Source of the DNA: Micromussa lordhowensis
Lineage: Eukaryota; Cnidaria; Anthozoa; Scleractinia; Lobophylliidae
Direction: 5' to 3'
Length of the DNA: 64,000 bases
Assembly: GCA_964020085.1 (NCBI GenBank)
Contig: OZ026596.1
Location: 8,139,239 to 8,203,238, forward strand
In this document: positions 1 to 12,726 of the stretch, one piece after another
Layout of the letters: each line of letters starts with the position of its first letter
Position numbering within the stretch: position 1 is the first letter of the stretch
Notes under the pieces: model-generated
Seen by the model: the letters and a program-made list of their open reading frames with translations, nothing else
Told to the model about the DNA's origin: nothing
Databases searched by the model: none
Position numbers and translations under genes: made by a program

Positions 1-3
1 TAC

Positions 4-2127
4 CTTTTCTTGACAGCTACTCAACATGCTAACGATACTAAGACAAACAGATTCCACTGACAGAGCGGGAGACCAATCATCAGTCAGAATAGAAAGGCAG
101 ATGTGCCCATTACTATACACATGGGGATGGACTGGAATATTTGATCCTCCAAATATAACCTGCACACATCAAAACATCAGTTTTCTTTAATGATTGCCAT
201 ATCCTATAAAATTATGATAAGAGACAGACCATTTTTTTTTTGGGGGGGGGGGGGGGGGTTAGGCAATTTCTAAAAAAAAAAACAATTCCAGCACTGCAAA
301 AAGGGCTGAAACAAAATTGTTCAAGAAAATTTTGAGCAAGTATTCTCTATTATCCAGATCCTGTACTTCACAATTGCACAAGCTATTGTCCACTGAAAAA
401 AAATCATGCACAATGTTAGGCACAAAAAAGTTTCATGACCCAGAAAATTGCCCTCAGAAAAAAAATGGTCTATCCCTTATAAGGTCTGGGCTCATATTTG
501 TTTGTGGTGGGCTTGTTTTCAGGGGGGGGGGGGGTAAGTACAGGGGTGGGAGCTATTGTCTGAAGGAATTTTGATTCAAAATGTTTGACTACATTTGGAG
601 GGGTCATTGTGTTTGAAACATTTGAGGTTTACTAGAATACTGCCAGCATGGTAAAATACTGAGAACATCATGATGTAAAGCACAGAACAAGTCAGACAGT
701 CCTTATATCCCAATTCTCTTCTACCTCCCACAGGAAGGGGATTTCAAGCACCGTTGGGGGAGGGGTGGAGGGCTGGAGGGCTCAATAGAGAGTGGACTAT
801 TAGTTTATCATTTATTTTTTGCATGGGACTTTCAAAACTCAAGTGTCGTATTCGATTCTCTCTGAGAATACAGAAAGTACCAGTAGAATTTTCCAAAGCT
901 CATAAATACTGAAGATAGATTTGTGGCCAGATCGGTGCATAAAAATTCACCAGCAATGTAGTATAACTATTGTTGTTTCAGTCGCAAATGTTCAAGAAGA
1001 GGGGAAAGTTAATGAAGCTCTTGTTTCAAATACTGGTGGGGAGGAGTTATCAGAGAGGGAGAGCTTATTTAAGGAGGAATAGGGAAAGAAGAAGATTATT
1101 GTGTATATTAAACAAGCACTATCACAGCGTCCTTTAAGTGTGGGGCTTATTACCATAAGAACAGTTTCTCCTAGGACTTGGAGCCTTATTTTCTTCTAAC
1201 ATCAGTTTTTAAAAGCCATATGCATGCCTGTTCAGTCACACAAACATTTACTGGTATGTATCCCATGTTAGGAACTACGGACCTTTGAGTTTTTAAAAGC
1301 AGAAAACAGGTAGAGAAATAATATGTACAATAATTCCTTTAATACCTCGGGCGACTCAAAGGGATACTTGGATCCAAATTTGAACTCCAGCTGAAATTTT
1401 TCACCATCGTACAATGTACCTAAAATAAATAAAATGTGTAGAGTGATACCAATATTAAACAACCTGACTACACATCATCTTGAGTCATTTCAAACACTTG
1501 ACATTTAAAATTAAAAAAACAAACATCGAATTAATTACATTCCAATTGAAAAAATAATCGACACCCAAGATCGGCAATTTAAACTGAAAATGTCAGCTCC
1601 CTTTTAACATTTTCACCTTTCTTTTCTTCTACTCTAATTATTCTTTCAGATATGACATTGTTCATCTGCTATTTATATTGCCAGTCGATGACATATTCCT
1701 CTTTCGCTTGCGTTGCAATATTACTTTATGAGCTTTCAGACAAACCAACATTCATCGCGCTAGATGGAGCCGGGCACTTCGAATACTTCTCTAAAGCCGT
1801 CATGAAGTTTAATAAAATTCATTTACCTGGGGCTCCTTCTACATGGATAATCCACCTAAAACGGCAAAAGAGAATCAAACGTTTACACTCGGAAAAATTC
1901 ACGGAAGTGCACTGGTTTCAAAGTTAAGTTTCAAAGTTAAGTACAAATATCGCTGTTTATAAATTGCCGAAACAATGGTTTGGTGTTTTAAGAATTAAGA
2001 CAAGAAAACCTGAAACTCACGTGGCAAGATTTGAAGAGACTGAATCACAATCGAGACGCATTCCTGGCGGCGGTTTATTTTTGATTTCCATCAACTCCTT
2101 CTGCAATCTTCTCTGCCAAGCCGCCAT
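4..2127 (-). CDS. UBE2W: UBE2W, ubiquitin-conjugating enzyme E2 W (last exon missing)
   Basis: E2 enzyme that attaches ubiquitin to the alpha-amino group of flexible protein N-termini. Four exons read on the minus strand: 2021-2127 (ATG at 2125-2127), 1827-1855, 1346-1419 and 4-159. All have GT-AG borders and join in frame to 122 residues; the donor at positions 2-3 shows that a last exon of roughly 30 codons lies left of the window. The N-terminus reads [15 protein letters not shown], then [18 protein letters not shown], the UBC core YPFESPE, and GHICLSIL with the catalytic cysteine at residue 91. As in known UBE2W, the usual E2 HPN is HPH (residues 81-83), immediately followed by VY. The second exon is only 29 nt. 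Identity is secure from these motifs; only the C-terminus is unseen. Confidence 0.96.
160..1345. other. UBE2W intron
   Basis: No coding sequence seen. It holds a T run followed by a run of about 18 G (roughly 230-258), a second G run near 522-533, and otherwise A/T-rich intronic sequence. Short open frames here lack splice or family support. Confidence 0.6.
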
Positions 2128-2375
2128 ATTTGACGCACTGTTATGGTTGCCTCGATATCATCACAGGTAGAAAAGGAATGGGCTCTAAAATATGGAATTT
2201 CTTGACTGGTTGCTACGCAACGCCAGGCGGAGGGTTTTCAGCGGTCACGCTTTACATATATCAACACATGTTGTGTAAGCGTTCACGAAAAATGAAATGG
2301 CACAAACACAAGCCTTTTTGCTCATGGATGTTACGTAACACCATGAGTGTAGGGGGCAATCGGATAGCACTCGAT

Positions 2376-2404
2376 CACTCACTCACTCACTCACTCACTC
2401 ACTC
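2376..2404. repeat. (ACTC)n microsatellite
   Basis: About seven perfect tetranucleotide units, upstream of the UBE2W start codon. Confidence 0.9.
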
Positions 2405-3284
2405 GATTCTGATTAATTTATTCATTAAACCGGATTAAATCGTTTCTCCCAACCCTCCCCTGCTTAGTATGGTTCTTGTCCTAGGCACTACGTGGGATAG
2501 GTTCAGCAGGTTTTAGCGGGGTACTAGAAAGACGAATTTTATGTCCGACAACATGGAGTTCATACATATGGCGGCTAACGCGGCACGAAGATGGTTTTTG
2601 GTTCAACTCGTGGAGTTGTAAAATTGAAATTTGTCAAGCTAAGCAGCAGTAGCTGTAACAAATGGACATGGAAAGACAAGAAGCATAGCGCTCGTCAAAA
2701 ACCGATATGTAAATTTATATTAAAAGGTCAAGGTGTTTTTTCATTACACGTAAACAAAATTCTCCGATTACAAGTCACGCTAAACTCACGCTATTCAAAG
2801 AATGTAATCAGATATTCTTTTTTTCGTATATTTGATGAAGGGCAGGAGAGTCACGTTTCGCAGACAGCGTAAGTAACCGCGTTTTTTAACCGCGTTTTTT
2901 TAAAGCCATACTGCGGTTCTTGTTCTTCCTGATTCGTGACCTGAAGGTTTTGCGTGATCCGTGAAGAACCTTAAATATTAACCGATATTCGTGATTGTAC
3001 CACACAACTCTACGTGATTTTGAGACACAAGTTCTCCGAATAGTTACAGTGGTCTATCGAGAGTGCCTTAGCCATGCAATATGCAATACGGAGCCTTGAT
3101 TTAGCCATTCGCGATTTTGCTTCCTACAAACACTGTTTTTAATGTAAGAACAGGTCCTTACTTTCTTATTTTCGTAATTCGGGAAAACGAAATTTTTTTA
3201 TCCGTGAACCGTGATCCTCTGTATTTTAGGTTCGTGAACCGTGCCAGAGACCTCCCTGTACGACCCTCTTGATATCTAAAGCTT
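2405..3284. other. Intergenic, no gene recognised
   Basis: Upstream flank of UBE2W. Short open frames (for example 2591-2872 on plus) match nothing I recognise. Variants of a phrase containing TTCGTGAACCGTG recur between about 2930 and 3245, suggesting a decayed tandem repeat. Confidence 0.4.
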
Positions 3285-4159
3285 TTAAGGTATCATGGTA
3301 GGTGGATTTTGACGAAAAAATAGATTTTATTTTTTTTCGCCGTTCGAGTTGAGAAGACTGTGATAACTATTTTGCAAAAAAAATGAGCAAAAAAGCTTTT
3401 TTACTTTTTGAGATACGAACCCTTGAAGGCGCGATGACAAGTTCCTGTCATCGCCAATTAAAATTCACCGCCGGTTGTCACGTGTAATGCGAATTGCGGT
3501 GTAATTTTCATTATACTGCAAACTGATCCGTGCCGACATATGTCAGTGCCTCATCAAATCTTCTCACATGCGGTGATTTTTAACACCTCATCATAGAAAT
3601 CGCACGAAACGTTTTTCGCCTTTTTCTCGATAAAGTAAAACTGCATATAAGGGTGAACATTTTTAGTTCGTTTACGTGCGTCTTCCGACGGAATTAGCTG
3701 AAAACTGGCAGCCACGTTCTAGGATAATTCGTTCGAAAAAGGGTGTCGGGCTTTGTTAAATTTCGCTTCCGTTTCCAAGTTATGGCCCCTTTTGCAGAAA
3801 GGAACGTCCACAATGACAATATCAAACTTTAGGAGGTTGTAAAAAAAAAACTAAACCACATCTGGAAAATCGCAGACACCCTTTTTGAGGGTGATGTGTG
3901 AGGAAACATTTCCGATGTAAATCTCGCCAATCCGATAATTCACGCGCTGAAGCGAACCAATTTAAGCAAAGCAGTGTTTCTGAGAATTTCTTTTAATATC
4001 ACTTCGTCATTGTCTTTTTAGAAATTTTTAAAGATATGATTGTATTCTATAACTATTTAGCTTTCAGAAAATGTATAGGTGGATGGGGTTTTCTTTGAAA
4101 GCGTCAGTGTAAGGGCGCGATTTCCAAACACTGTCAATCCACCTACCATGATACCTTAA
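3285..4159. mobile_element. TTAA-flanked non-autonomous DNA transposon
   Basis: The ends are terminal inverted repeats: GGTATCATGGTAGGTGGATT at 3289-3308 and its reverse complement ending at 4155. Each is bordered by TTAA (3285-3288 and 4156-4159), as expected for a TTAA target-site duplication (piggyBac- or Sola3-type insertion). The interior, about 870 bp, has no transposase frame; it contains a hairpin around 3428-3456 (GATGACA...TGTCATC). The ends do not look like canonical piggyBac CCC ends, so the superfamily is left open. Confidence 0.8.
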
Positions 4160-4296
4160 CCGGACATTGTAAACAGACCACGAGAAGATGGTAAATTGTT
4201 TTTTTTGTTAGATTATTTTTTATCAGTGCTGGCCTGATGGGCCGCTTGGCTGGCACATATGTAGACTTTGAATTCCACCGTCTGAGTTTCTATTTG

Positions 4297-4590
4297 CAGA
4301 ACGAGTGCTTGTGCCAAACGTTTCCCATGAAAATCACTTGATTTTCATGCGAATGACCGTGCAGGTGACATATATTTTCATACCAATAGTTTCGCTCAAA
4401 GACTCGTTTTGCCACAGGGGCAAAAGTAAACTTGGCATTGGGATATTCATCCATGAGCTGCTCAGAGAGCCTTTGATTCTGTACATAAGATAAATGGGTG
4501 TGGGGATAGAGGAGACTCTTGATAAAAAGAGGGAGCTTATAAGAGAGGAGGGCTGGCTTTATTGTTTGAAAACTCTTAACGTCAACTTCT
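4297..4590 (-). other. Unidentified open frame, possible exon
   Basis: The minus strand is open from about 4590 down to a TAG at 4297-4299. An acceptor-like tract (CCATTTATCTTATGTACAG) precedes position 4477. The frame has a protein-like composition: LSEQLMDEYPNAKFTF, then VAKRVFERNYWYENICHLH, then QVIFMGNVWHKHSFCK. I do not recognise the family. A second frame in the same stretch is also open, so this may be chance. It lies between UBE2W and the ERICH1-like gene and could be an exon of the latter, a separate small gene, or a relic. Confidence 0.25.
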
Positions 4591-4599
4591 ATCTATTAG

Positions 4600-6180
4600 T
4601 TCCACAGCTAAGATGTCACTATTGCAATATTTAGTTGAGACGTTTTGTTTTGAAAAATAAAGCACAAGTTACACTTTGTCTTTTTGGCAAACTGTCAATG
4701 ATAACGTTAGGTATCAAATCAGAGGAAGCAATTGGCTTTTAATCCAAGCAGGATTCAAAGGTCATTCAAATAAACTTTCTTGGAGCAGCCAGAAGCTCTG
4801 CCCGTAGTTGTTCTCATGCTAACTAGTTTACATTTACATGAGAAAAGCTTGAAGGTCTGTATCAAAGCAAGGTCACCTCCAGCCTCGCTTGCATTCATGG
4901 CCAGGTAACTAAGCACACAACTGTAAAATGGTCTATTCTAAATTACGGTGTTAAAAATTATTTCTGGCACTGAATCGTAAAAAAAGCAAAATGCAAAGTA
5001 CAAAATGCAAAGTACACAAAATGCAAAGTACACAAAAACACAGATTGTATCGTTTCAATTCTATGCCAATGTTTTCTTCGCCTGTCAGTAAACTTTTCCA
5101 ACCACCGTTTTTCTTTGCCGTACACGTCTGTGTATTATGACAGCACGAATTTCTCAGCACCTTTAATTAGTGCAGTCATGATAAACTCAATACGCTAACA
5201 ATTCGACAGAAGAGACTGTTTTGAGTTACCGCAGGCTCAATTCAATTCTTTCTTTACACTATATAGGGCATTTACATAGATTTTATAAGGCAACAGTAAT
5301 GAAAATAGTAAAATATTAAGAAAAGTGATGCCGTAATGAAATAAAATTTATATGAGAGCGGTGGCCAAAGTAGCAAGAGCTTTGTGGCTGGACGATGAGC
5401 CAAATAATGGCTGGTAAACGAATCTCGCTGTCAGCTCATAATAAAACGTCAGTCTAGAGTACTTTAATTTAAGAATGAGTTAGGGCTGGAATGACTGTTT
5501 ACATTTGGTTGTACATGACAAGCTCATGCATCAAACGAGCAGGCCACGGCTTCCGGCAAGTCCGTTGCTTAGTAACACGAGGCAAGACGTGACGTATCAC
5601 ATGACGCATAAAGATGGCGGCGCGCATAGGCTAGCCTCCTTACAGTGTTGCCTCGTTACAGTGCTAAGAGTGTAAACCAGTGAGTAAACAAGATTCGCCG
5701 TGGCTCATTAGAATCACTTGCACTGAAATAAACAGCATCGACAAAAAAGCACGTCATGCAGTTGTCCATAAATCGTCAAGCAATATGGAGACTAGCATTA
5801 AAACGGCTTCAGGCAGTTTTCCCCGCGTCTTGTCAACGTACGGTTAGTCACTAAAAGAAGACATATAAAGTAAGATTTTTGGGGGTCGCTAAAATGTCAG
5901 ATAAGGTAACCGACGCTTCGATATTTACTCTTCCTTCTTCAGGGTTCAAAAAACTTGCACAGTTCAGTTAGTTTAGTTTGTTATTTGCAGTCGTGTGCAA
6001 ACTACTTAACGCGTGCCGAGAAGTGCGCGTGCGCGCTTGTTCGTGTATCTACAGTACACCAAACTCACGGTTGATCCCGAAAGGAGGAACTGTACGGAAT
6101 TCTTATCTACCATTACAGGAAGACGTCTGATGTTAGGGTTTTTTTTTGTTCAACACCAGTGGAACATTACTCGCTCACAA
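4600..6180. other. Intergenic, no gene recognised
   Basis: A/T-rich sequence with a three-copy tandem of a unit containing AAAATGCAAAGTACA at about 4987-5032. No frame here carries recognisable motifs. Confidence 0.4.
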
Positions 6181-6745
6181 GAGACCCATCCCGTGAATAC
6201 CATATGGTTATTGTGATGCACCAGCGCTCCACAAATACCCAGAGCGCAACTCCATAGTCTCTAAGACTGACGGATGCCAATGAATGATTCGCCCACTCTT
6301 GTTTCGCCAGTGTTTGTTGTCTAAACATCTTGATTATCCAGTTTCGTACGTGAATTCTTTTGGAGCTGAAGTTGTTTGTTTGTCTCTAAAACAAAATTGA
6401 ATGACAGAACCGGTTTTTAAAAGTTCAAAAAAGTATCACATCTATTTTGCCGTCTTCGCATTGCACAGAAGTGCAAGCTTGTACGGGGATGAAAGACTGA
6501 TCGGCATACTAAAAATACACCGGAAAGAATTAGCACGCGAAAAAAAAAACCGCTTCTCTCCTGCGTTATGGTCTCTTGTTCATAAACAGAATGTAAGCGC
6601 ATCATACAGAATGGAACAAACGATAGATTATAGGAATATGGACGCTCGATCAAAAAGAGGTCCATATGATGAACCACACCCATTCTTGTTTATTTAGTCC
6701 GTATAAAATTTTCTGTACCATGGGCATCTCATTTAACTTGCTTAC

Positions 6746-9700
6746 CCACTGGAACGGACTCGTTCCTTGTGCCGCTTTTTCTTCAGCTTTCGTTTCTGAT
6801 TTTTGGACAATTTCGAAGTTTGCTCTGGTGATTCCGTGAACTGTGATCCAGTCTCTCGCGCGGCCTGTCCTTCACACTCCTTGGCACTGGATTGATGTGA
6901 CGTTTCATGCGCTGCGCCGAGATCTTGTGAGACTGATGAAACATAATGACAAGTTCTGTTACTTCACTTGGCTGACAGCAGTATTTCAACTGAATGGTCA
7001 CCGTTTTGTGGTAGTCTCCGACGCAGATGCTCTTTAGGCTTGTCACGCAATCCTTCTCCGAACATTGCATGACGAGGAGGCCAAAGAGGGTATGCGTAGA
7101 AGGCTATCTTTGAGTATAGCCAGTCTTAAAGAAGTAATCTGGTTTTAAAACTATATCTTTGCAGATATATCGGATTCCAGAGAACGTAACATAATGAAAG
7201 TCGCGTAAATACATTCTCTATTCTTTCCGTCATATCTCGTTTTCAGAGCCTTCGTTCCAACTGCTTAGTGCATTGTTGCAGACCAGTTTGATTGAAGGTT
7301 CTGGAGTCTCACATGCAATAAAGCACTACCCCACCCTGTCTCGTTATGATTTCAATAAGCACCCTCTACTTTAACTTTTCAAGGTGAAAATCTGGGGATT
7401 AGTCACTTAGGACTGAGTTATGTAACGGAAGGTCCATCTTGAAAAGTATTTGGCCACGTTTTCAAGTTTGTCAGTTTTTATCCGTCTCAGTCTTTCTCAG
7501 TGGTAACCGTCCTTGTTCATTTTCAGTTTTTTTATTTTACTTTTGCCGTATCAACCTTAGGGTTGCTGATTTGGTCGACGGTGGCACGAAGTCACCTTCC
7601 GTTTATGGGCATTCCAATTGTTTGCAGTTTTAGCGTCTTTTGTTACCAGAACAATGGTGTGAAAGAACCGACTCGAAGCGAATTTCCGACCGCGAAATTC
7701 AAAATCTTCGCTGATGACTGATAATAACAAAATCAACACTTCTGGGGGAGGGTGGAGGGAATATTCGCCTAGTACAACAACAGATTTACCGGGGGACGGA
7801 AGGGGAATTTTGTTAGATAGATGAGGGTTCGGATTTACATAATGCCCGGAAAATTTGTTTATTTACCGAATTTTGACGAAAGCCCCATTCAAACCTATTA
7901 AGTGTTGAAGTTTGTTTAGGAACGCTAAGCGATTCTAAAAAATAATTTTGTGCTGTAGTGTTTGCAGTGTTCACTTCAGCTATTTCGAAGTGGCTGTGCT
8001 CTTTTCCTTTTGTAATTTTTTCTTTCTTGTATTTATTCTTTACTGTGTTATTTCTGGGCACGAATAAAGATTGTTGTTGTTGTTGCTCGAATAGTTATAT
8101 CGTCTGGCAATGGGAATGTAAAGTATACCGCAGAACCAATGCGTCCTTGAACAAACCACGGGCACTTATTGTTTCACCTGTTATTACTTTGCGCAATTGC
8201 ACGTTAACCGGCTTTCGCAACCCTTGATTTAGCAAGTGAAATGAGACGATTATGAGCGGCAGTTTACAACTTAGCTGCTTGATTAAACCTTTTCAGTGAT
8301 AAAATCCTGGAGGGTATTCATAAATTATACGGCTTATTGTTTTCTCGGTTTTATCTCTTAACCGTAAACAAATCTTTTAATTGATAAAAGATCACTTTCT
8401 ACGCGAAGGCGCGCGCGGCGAAAATCTTCAGTTTTTTTAGAGTTGAACCTTGATGACGTTCTAATGAAGACCTATATTGAGATTGATCGTGGAAAACAAA
8501 AATGGCCTCTTTTTCCGCCCCACAAGACATCTTTTAGCGTTTTCGAATTTCGCGCTCGGTTGACATCACTGTTTTCTCGTTGTCAACTTATTTCTAATTA
8601 TGCAAATGAAAGATGACTAGCGAATGTGTTGACAACAATTACTTGAAAGACACTTGCCACTTGCCGACAATCATTTTACACTTGTCTTCGGAGAAGATCG
8701 TTCAAAAAAAAATTCGAAAATGTTTTCTAAGTTCAAGATCGAGAAGCCGCAAAACGTGCTCTATAGGCGAGGACCCAGGCATTTCGAGGCAGAACACTCC
8801 ATCATCTCCTTGCCACTTCTAGAGGCGTCCGACGCACGCATTCAGGCGGAAAAGGGTGCGAAAATCGAACTTTAAGTTTCTTTTATATTAATCCGCCTTG
8901 CGTCGCGCGGGCGGTCATCAAAAACAAATTTAAAACAAAACGAGTTTACAGTGTGTATAGCAATACTGATCGTTCCCAGCTACTTACGATCGCTTGCTCA
9001 CAAGAACATGAAGAAAGAAATAAGATAATGGCACAACAACGACAACAACAGCACTTTATTCGCTCTTTATTCCCAGCACAAGCTGGAGCGTCGAAATTAA
9101 AGTTAAGTCGTCAAAGGGAAAAAGGTGTAAGCTACACACTTAAACTTTCTTTTATATATTCTTTGTGCCATTGGCAAATTTGAAAAAGTCAAGTTCGATT
9201 TTAGTGAATCAGAAGCAAGGAAATTTAACTAAAAACAACGCGGCCTTAGCTGCTTGCAGTTACCGAGCAGGTACGGGCGCCTGCTTGCAAGGGCATGTGC
9301 TAAGAACAGAATGTCACAACTTACTGGTGACTACCTTTTGAAAAAAATGCAAAGTACGGCTAGGAGAGTCCGATTTAGGCCGGAAGACACTGACCAGCAC
9401 ACGCGAGGTATAGCAATAGTCAAACTTTTGATTTACCGACATATACTAACTCACCCCCTGTTGATCTCTCCGTGTTTTCCCAAGTAGGCTCCCGTAGGGA
9501 ACAAAAATGTCATCATCAACTATTTGCCGACTGAATCCGATTTATCTCGAGTGTAATTTCGCGACACCGAACAGAAAAATCCCAAAGGACCGACAACAAT
9601 AGCGCCATTGTCTTAGAAAAAATCCAACCATAACAATAGGCCAAGTTTGATATGGCTGTTATTTTACCTTGAAAAACTATCATTACAAGGTTTCCTTCAA

Positions 9701-11494
9701 AATAAAATGGAATTAGGAAACAACTTAAAATATGGTGGCAATGCTCTTACGGTCTGCGATTTGAAATACCTGCCCGTTCCTACTCTAACATGAACCCCCT
9801 AACCCCTCCTTAGATTTTTTACCTCGTAAAGACCTCTGCGTGAAAGATAAGACAGGTTTTTCTACAGCTTTAAGCTGTGAAGAGTACGACGGTGTGTTTT
9901 CTTCATTCTGTAGCGAAACGCCATTGTTTGGAGCAAGATTTTGACCTAGAATGAAATAACACGAACCTCGTATGTCAAATCATACAATAAATTCATATCC
10001 GAAGTAAGCAGGGTTAAAACTCCAGCATCATTATTATAGGTAATCATACGGTTTCGAGTTCAATTTGGAATAAGGAGTTACGTTATGGTTTGTGCATCTT
10101 AAAAAGTTTAGCCTAAAAATTTCAAGTTCGTCGTTTGTAATCCGTGTCAATCTTCGCCATCCTTAACCATCCTCGTTCCGTTATTTAACAATTATTCGCC
10201 GAAGGCTCGGTAAATATTGTAGAATAATCCCCGAGACGAAGTCGAGGGGATTATTCGACAATATTCACCGAGCCTGAGACGAATAATTGTTTTAGTATAA
10301 TTTAAGAGCTGAACAACAGAGAATAACGGACTAAAACATAAAAAGAGGGACCCAAATGTTCGTTTGCATACACGTATGCATCTATTTTGTCTTAACAGTA
10401 CAAGAAGCTTACATGTAAGCTTACATCGATTGTGAATCAGTTTACTCATCGAGTTTGGCAGTAAAACAATCAAGCAAAACACTACGAAAAATACATTCTC
10501 CCGGTACCTTTGTTTTATCGCTGTTGACTTCATCTGCAGTTGTTATCATTGTTTCAAAATAAGTAGCTTTAGTTTGGAGAAAAACGGATTTCGGTCAATC
10601 GATCTGACCCGCTGGCAATCAACGTAACCACTGCGTTTACGATTCTTAACTGCCTTGAACACGAGTTCTTGAAAGGATTTTCGGTCGAAAGATGACAGCA
10701 GTCATTGTGAAAATTCTTCATCCTTTCAAATATCCTGGACTTAGAGTGATAACTTGCGAATAGATGAAAAATTCATTCACCAACTTGCCGAGATAGCAAA
10801 GGTGGCGCGCTTAGTAGCCAGCCCTCGCAAATGTTATATTAAACGCCTGGAGCGGTTTATATAGCGTCATATAAGGAACCGCTCGACCAATCAGATTGCT
10901 GGAAACTCTTTGTTCAGCTCTGAAATTATACTAAAGCTTATTATTATCTCTTTGGTATTTCTCTATCTTAGTAAACTACTATTTTCAGGTTTCCTTCAAT
11001 TTAAAGGTAATTTTGTGCATCACCAAAACGCTTAAAATGCCATGACTGAGCTGCACGAAATAACAAGGTAAGTAATAAAAGAAAACTACCATCATGCTCG
11101 CTGAGTTTCCGTTTCTGTCCCTTACAGACTACGTCATGTAACTCTTCGCTTTCCGTCCCGACAGGCGAATGTAACTGCTTCCTCGTGTCCTCGTCATCCT
11201 CAGAATCTGATTCCTCTTCTGAAGGAAACAACTTGCTTAAGACTCTCTGGCGAAAAACTGACGAGAGAGAAGATCAGGTAATTAGTTCTGATCTAGTGAG
11301 GATATGGAAAATACACCACTCGGATCCCGGATATAGAATCGTATGAATAATTTTGTACGAGTGGTTACCCTGCCTGGCAGCCGTTTCCTTTCTTTTTCCA
11401 GGCGGAGAGATCGAATCGAACAAGCGCGCTGCAACCGGGCAAGCGAAGGAGTGCGCCTGGGGTGAGTTTGACACCTTTTTCTAAATTTTGCCAT
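6746..11494 (-). CDS. ERICH1: ERICH1-like gene (glutamate-rich protein 1), partly resolved
   Basis: Two exons are recognisable. The first (11090-11257; acceptor CTCTCTCGTCAG, donor GTAGTT) reads FRQRVLSKLFPSEEESDSED, then an acidic stretch and GQKRKLSEHDG. The second (6746-6932; acceptor TTTCATCAG, donor GTAAGC) ends LSKNQKRKLKKKRHKERVRS. Both match the family: an N-terminal (V/L)-L-x-x-L-F-P motif followed by acidic sequence, and the (I/L)SKN(K/Q)KRKLKKK basic block. A start exon MAKFRKR at 11473-11494 gives the right spacing to LFP but needs a poor donor. Middle exons, and the C-terminal region after 6746 (candidate sequence about 6180-6375), could not be phased. Function in the cell is poorly known; the basic block suggests nuclear or nucleolar localisation. 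Confidence 0.6.
6933..10070. other. Introns of the ERICH1-like gene; retroelement tail inside
   Basis: No confident exon. At about 7955-8090 a T/C-rich stretch ends in GCACGAATAAAGATTG followed by (TTG)n, the look of a LINE 3' end on the plus strand. Other open frames (8613-8875, 8953-9183, 9254-9487) show no recognisable motif. Confidence 0.4.
10075..11065. repeat. Dispersed repeat (copy 1) split by a foldback element
   Basis: Left part 10075-10185 and right part about 10930-11065 match, in the same order, the uninterrupted copies at about 22541-22870 and 24325-24640. Shared phrases are TTCAAGTTCGTCGTTTG, TATTTTCAGGTTTCCTTCA and a following G/C-poor block. Between the halves lies an unrelated foldback insert. 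Confidence 0.7.
10185..10930. mobile_element. Foldback/MITE element inserted in the dispersed repeat
   Basis: It begins with a near-perfect hairpin: AACAATTATTCG...GGCTCGG, then AATAATCCCC, repeated inverted up to about 10290 (CCGAGCCTGAGACGAATAATTG). It ends near GACCAATCAGATTGCTGG and AAATTATACTAAA. The uninterrupted copies elsewhere in the window show that this stretch is an insertion. Confidence 0.7.
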
Positions 11495-11682
11495 GTGCTT
11501 ACGCTTACACTTTGTATCGGCTCATTTCTATTGCAAGATATGTTTTAAAGTCTCCAAGTATTGGCTTTCGGGGGAGAAAGCTTGACATATTTCTTGAACA
11601 TGTATTGTGCACATTGACTGAGGCGCCCGGCTGGTTGATTCAGTAGAACTGTCTGCCAAGTACAGTACGTTGCTTCTCATCA

Positions 11683-12121
11683 CGATATCCGGGGGGGAGG
11701 GGGTACTCCCACATATGGGCTATATAGGTATGTGCCGCGGGGTAGGGTAGGGCTTTTGAGGTTCTTGATCCTTAAATAGGGTATCATTTTTGCCCCTGTT
11801 GACATTGTGTTCCCAGTGAGATCCTTAGATAGGGCGCCCTCAATTCTACCAGCTAAAATTGCAGTAGGCAGATGCCCAGCTAAACGAAAAAGAAATGATC
11901 TGTTCAAACTGAACCTTCGGTTAACTTCCAGCGTTACACAAACGAAATAAAGCCGACCCGTGCACCCTGTTCTTAATTTTTGATTTTCCCTTCAATAGAG
12001 TGTCATTTTTCGGGTTTGAGCCTTAACCTTTATCCTTAAACGGGGTCAGGGTTTAAGACCCTTTGCCGCACACCCCTATCCGAAATTTACGGAAGCACCC
12101 CCCCCCCCGGGTCACGATATC
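11683..12121. mobile_element. hAT- or P-like non-autonomous element
   Basis: It begins CCGGGGGGGAGGGGGTACTC and ends GAAGCACCCCCCCCCCGGG, an imperfect inverted repeat, with further mirrored phrases inside (TATAGGTATGTGCCGC and GCCGCACACCCCTATC). The phrase TCACGATATC lies directly outside both ends, consistent with an 8-10 bp target duplication. No transposase frame. Confidence 0.7.
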
Positions 12122-12407
12122 ACGGATGTCATATCTTTGTTTGGTTTTTCTTCAGACTGCCGTAGCTTAACTTCGAGAAAGCTACACATCTGTACAAAGA
12201 CGTCCGTTTCTTGCATCAATTGATCGCGCTTATGTATCTCCATTTTCCAAACTTCGTTTCTTTCAACGAACAATGACAGACGCAGCAGTTGTCCGAAACC
12301 ATATCACTTTACACGCACTATTTGCTTTTAGCGGACCGGAATCATGTGACAGTTGACGCCCCAAGGGAGCGCAGCATTGGGGACGTTCGGTAAATTGTCT
12401 TGGATCG

Positions 12408-12525
12408 AATGCAGGCGTTTCCTTCGCTTGCCTCTCCTCCTTCCCCTGCTCCTTATTTTTCGCACTCGCTCGCAGTTTCGTTCTCTTCGTGTGCTTTTTT
12501 TGGAAACGCCTGCTACGCAGGCTAA
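12408..12525. repeat. Small inverted-end repeat
   Basis: It runs from GCAGGCGTTTCC at the left to GGAAACGCCTGCTACGCAGG at the right, with a pyrimidine-rich centre. The inverted GGAAACGCCTGC ends mark a short non-autonomous element. Confidence 0.5.
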
Positions 12526-12726
12526 CGAGTGGTGTATCGGTAAAACGTTCGTGACTATACAGTGAAGAAAAGTTCACTTACAGTTTTCCCTGTCAGGTGA
12601 GGTCATCTAGTCACAACTCACAAGCGGTTGTTGTGGTGATCGCGGAAGCATCCGACAACTAAAACCAGCGAAAAAATAGGTAAATTAAGGGTGGCTTTGA
12701 ACTCCATGTACAGAAATCTCGTAACA

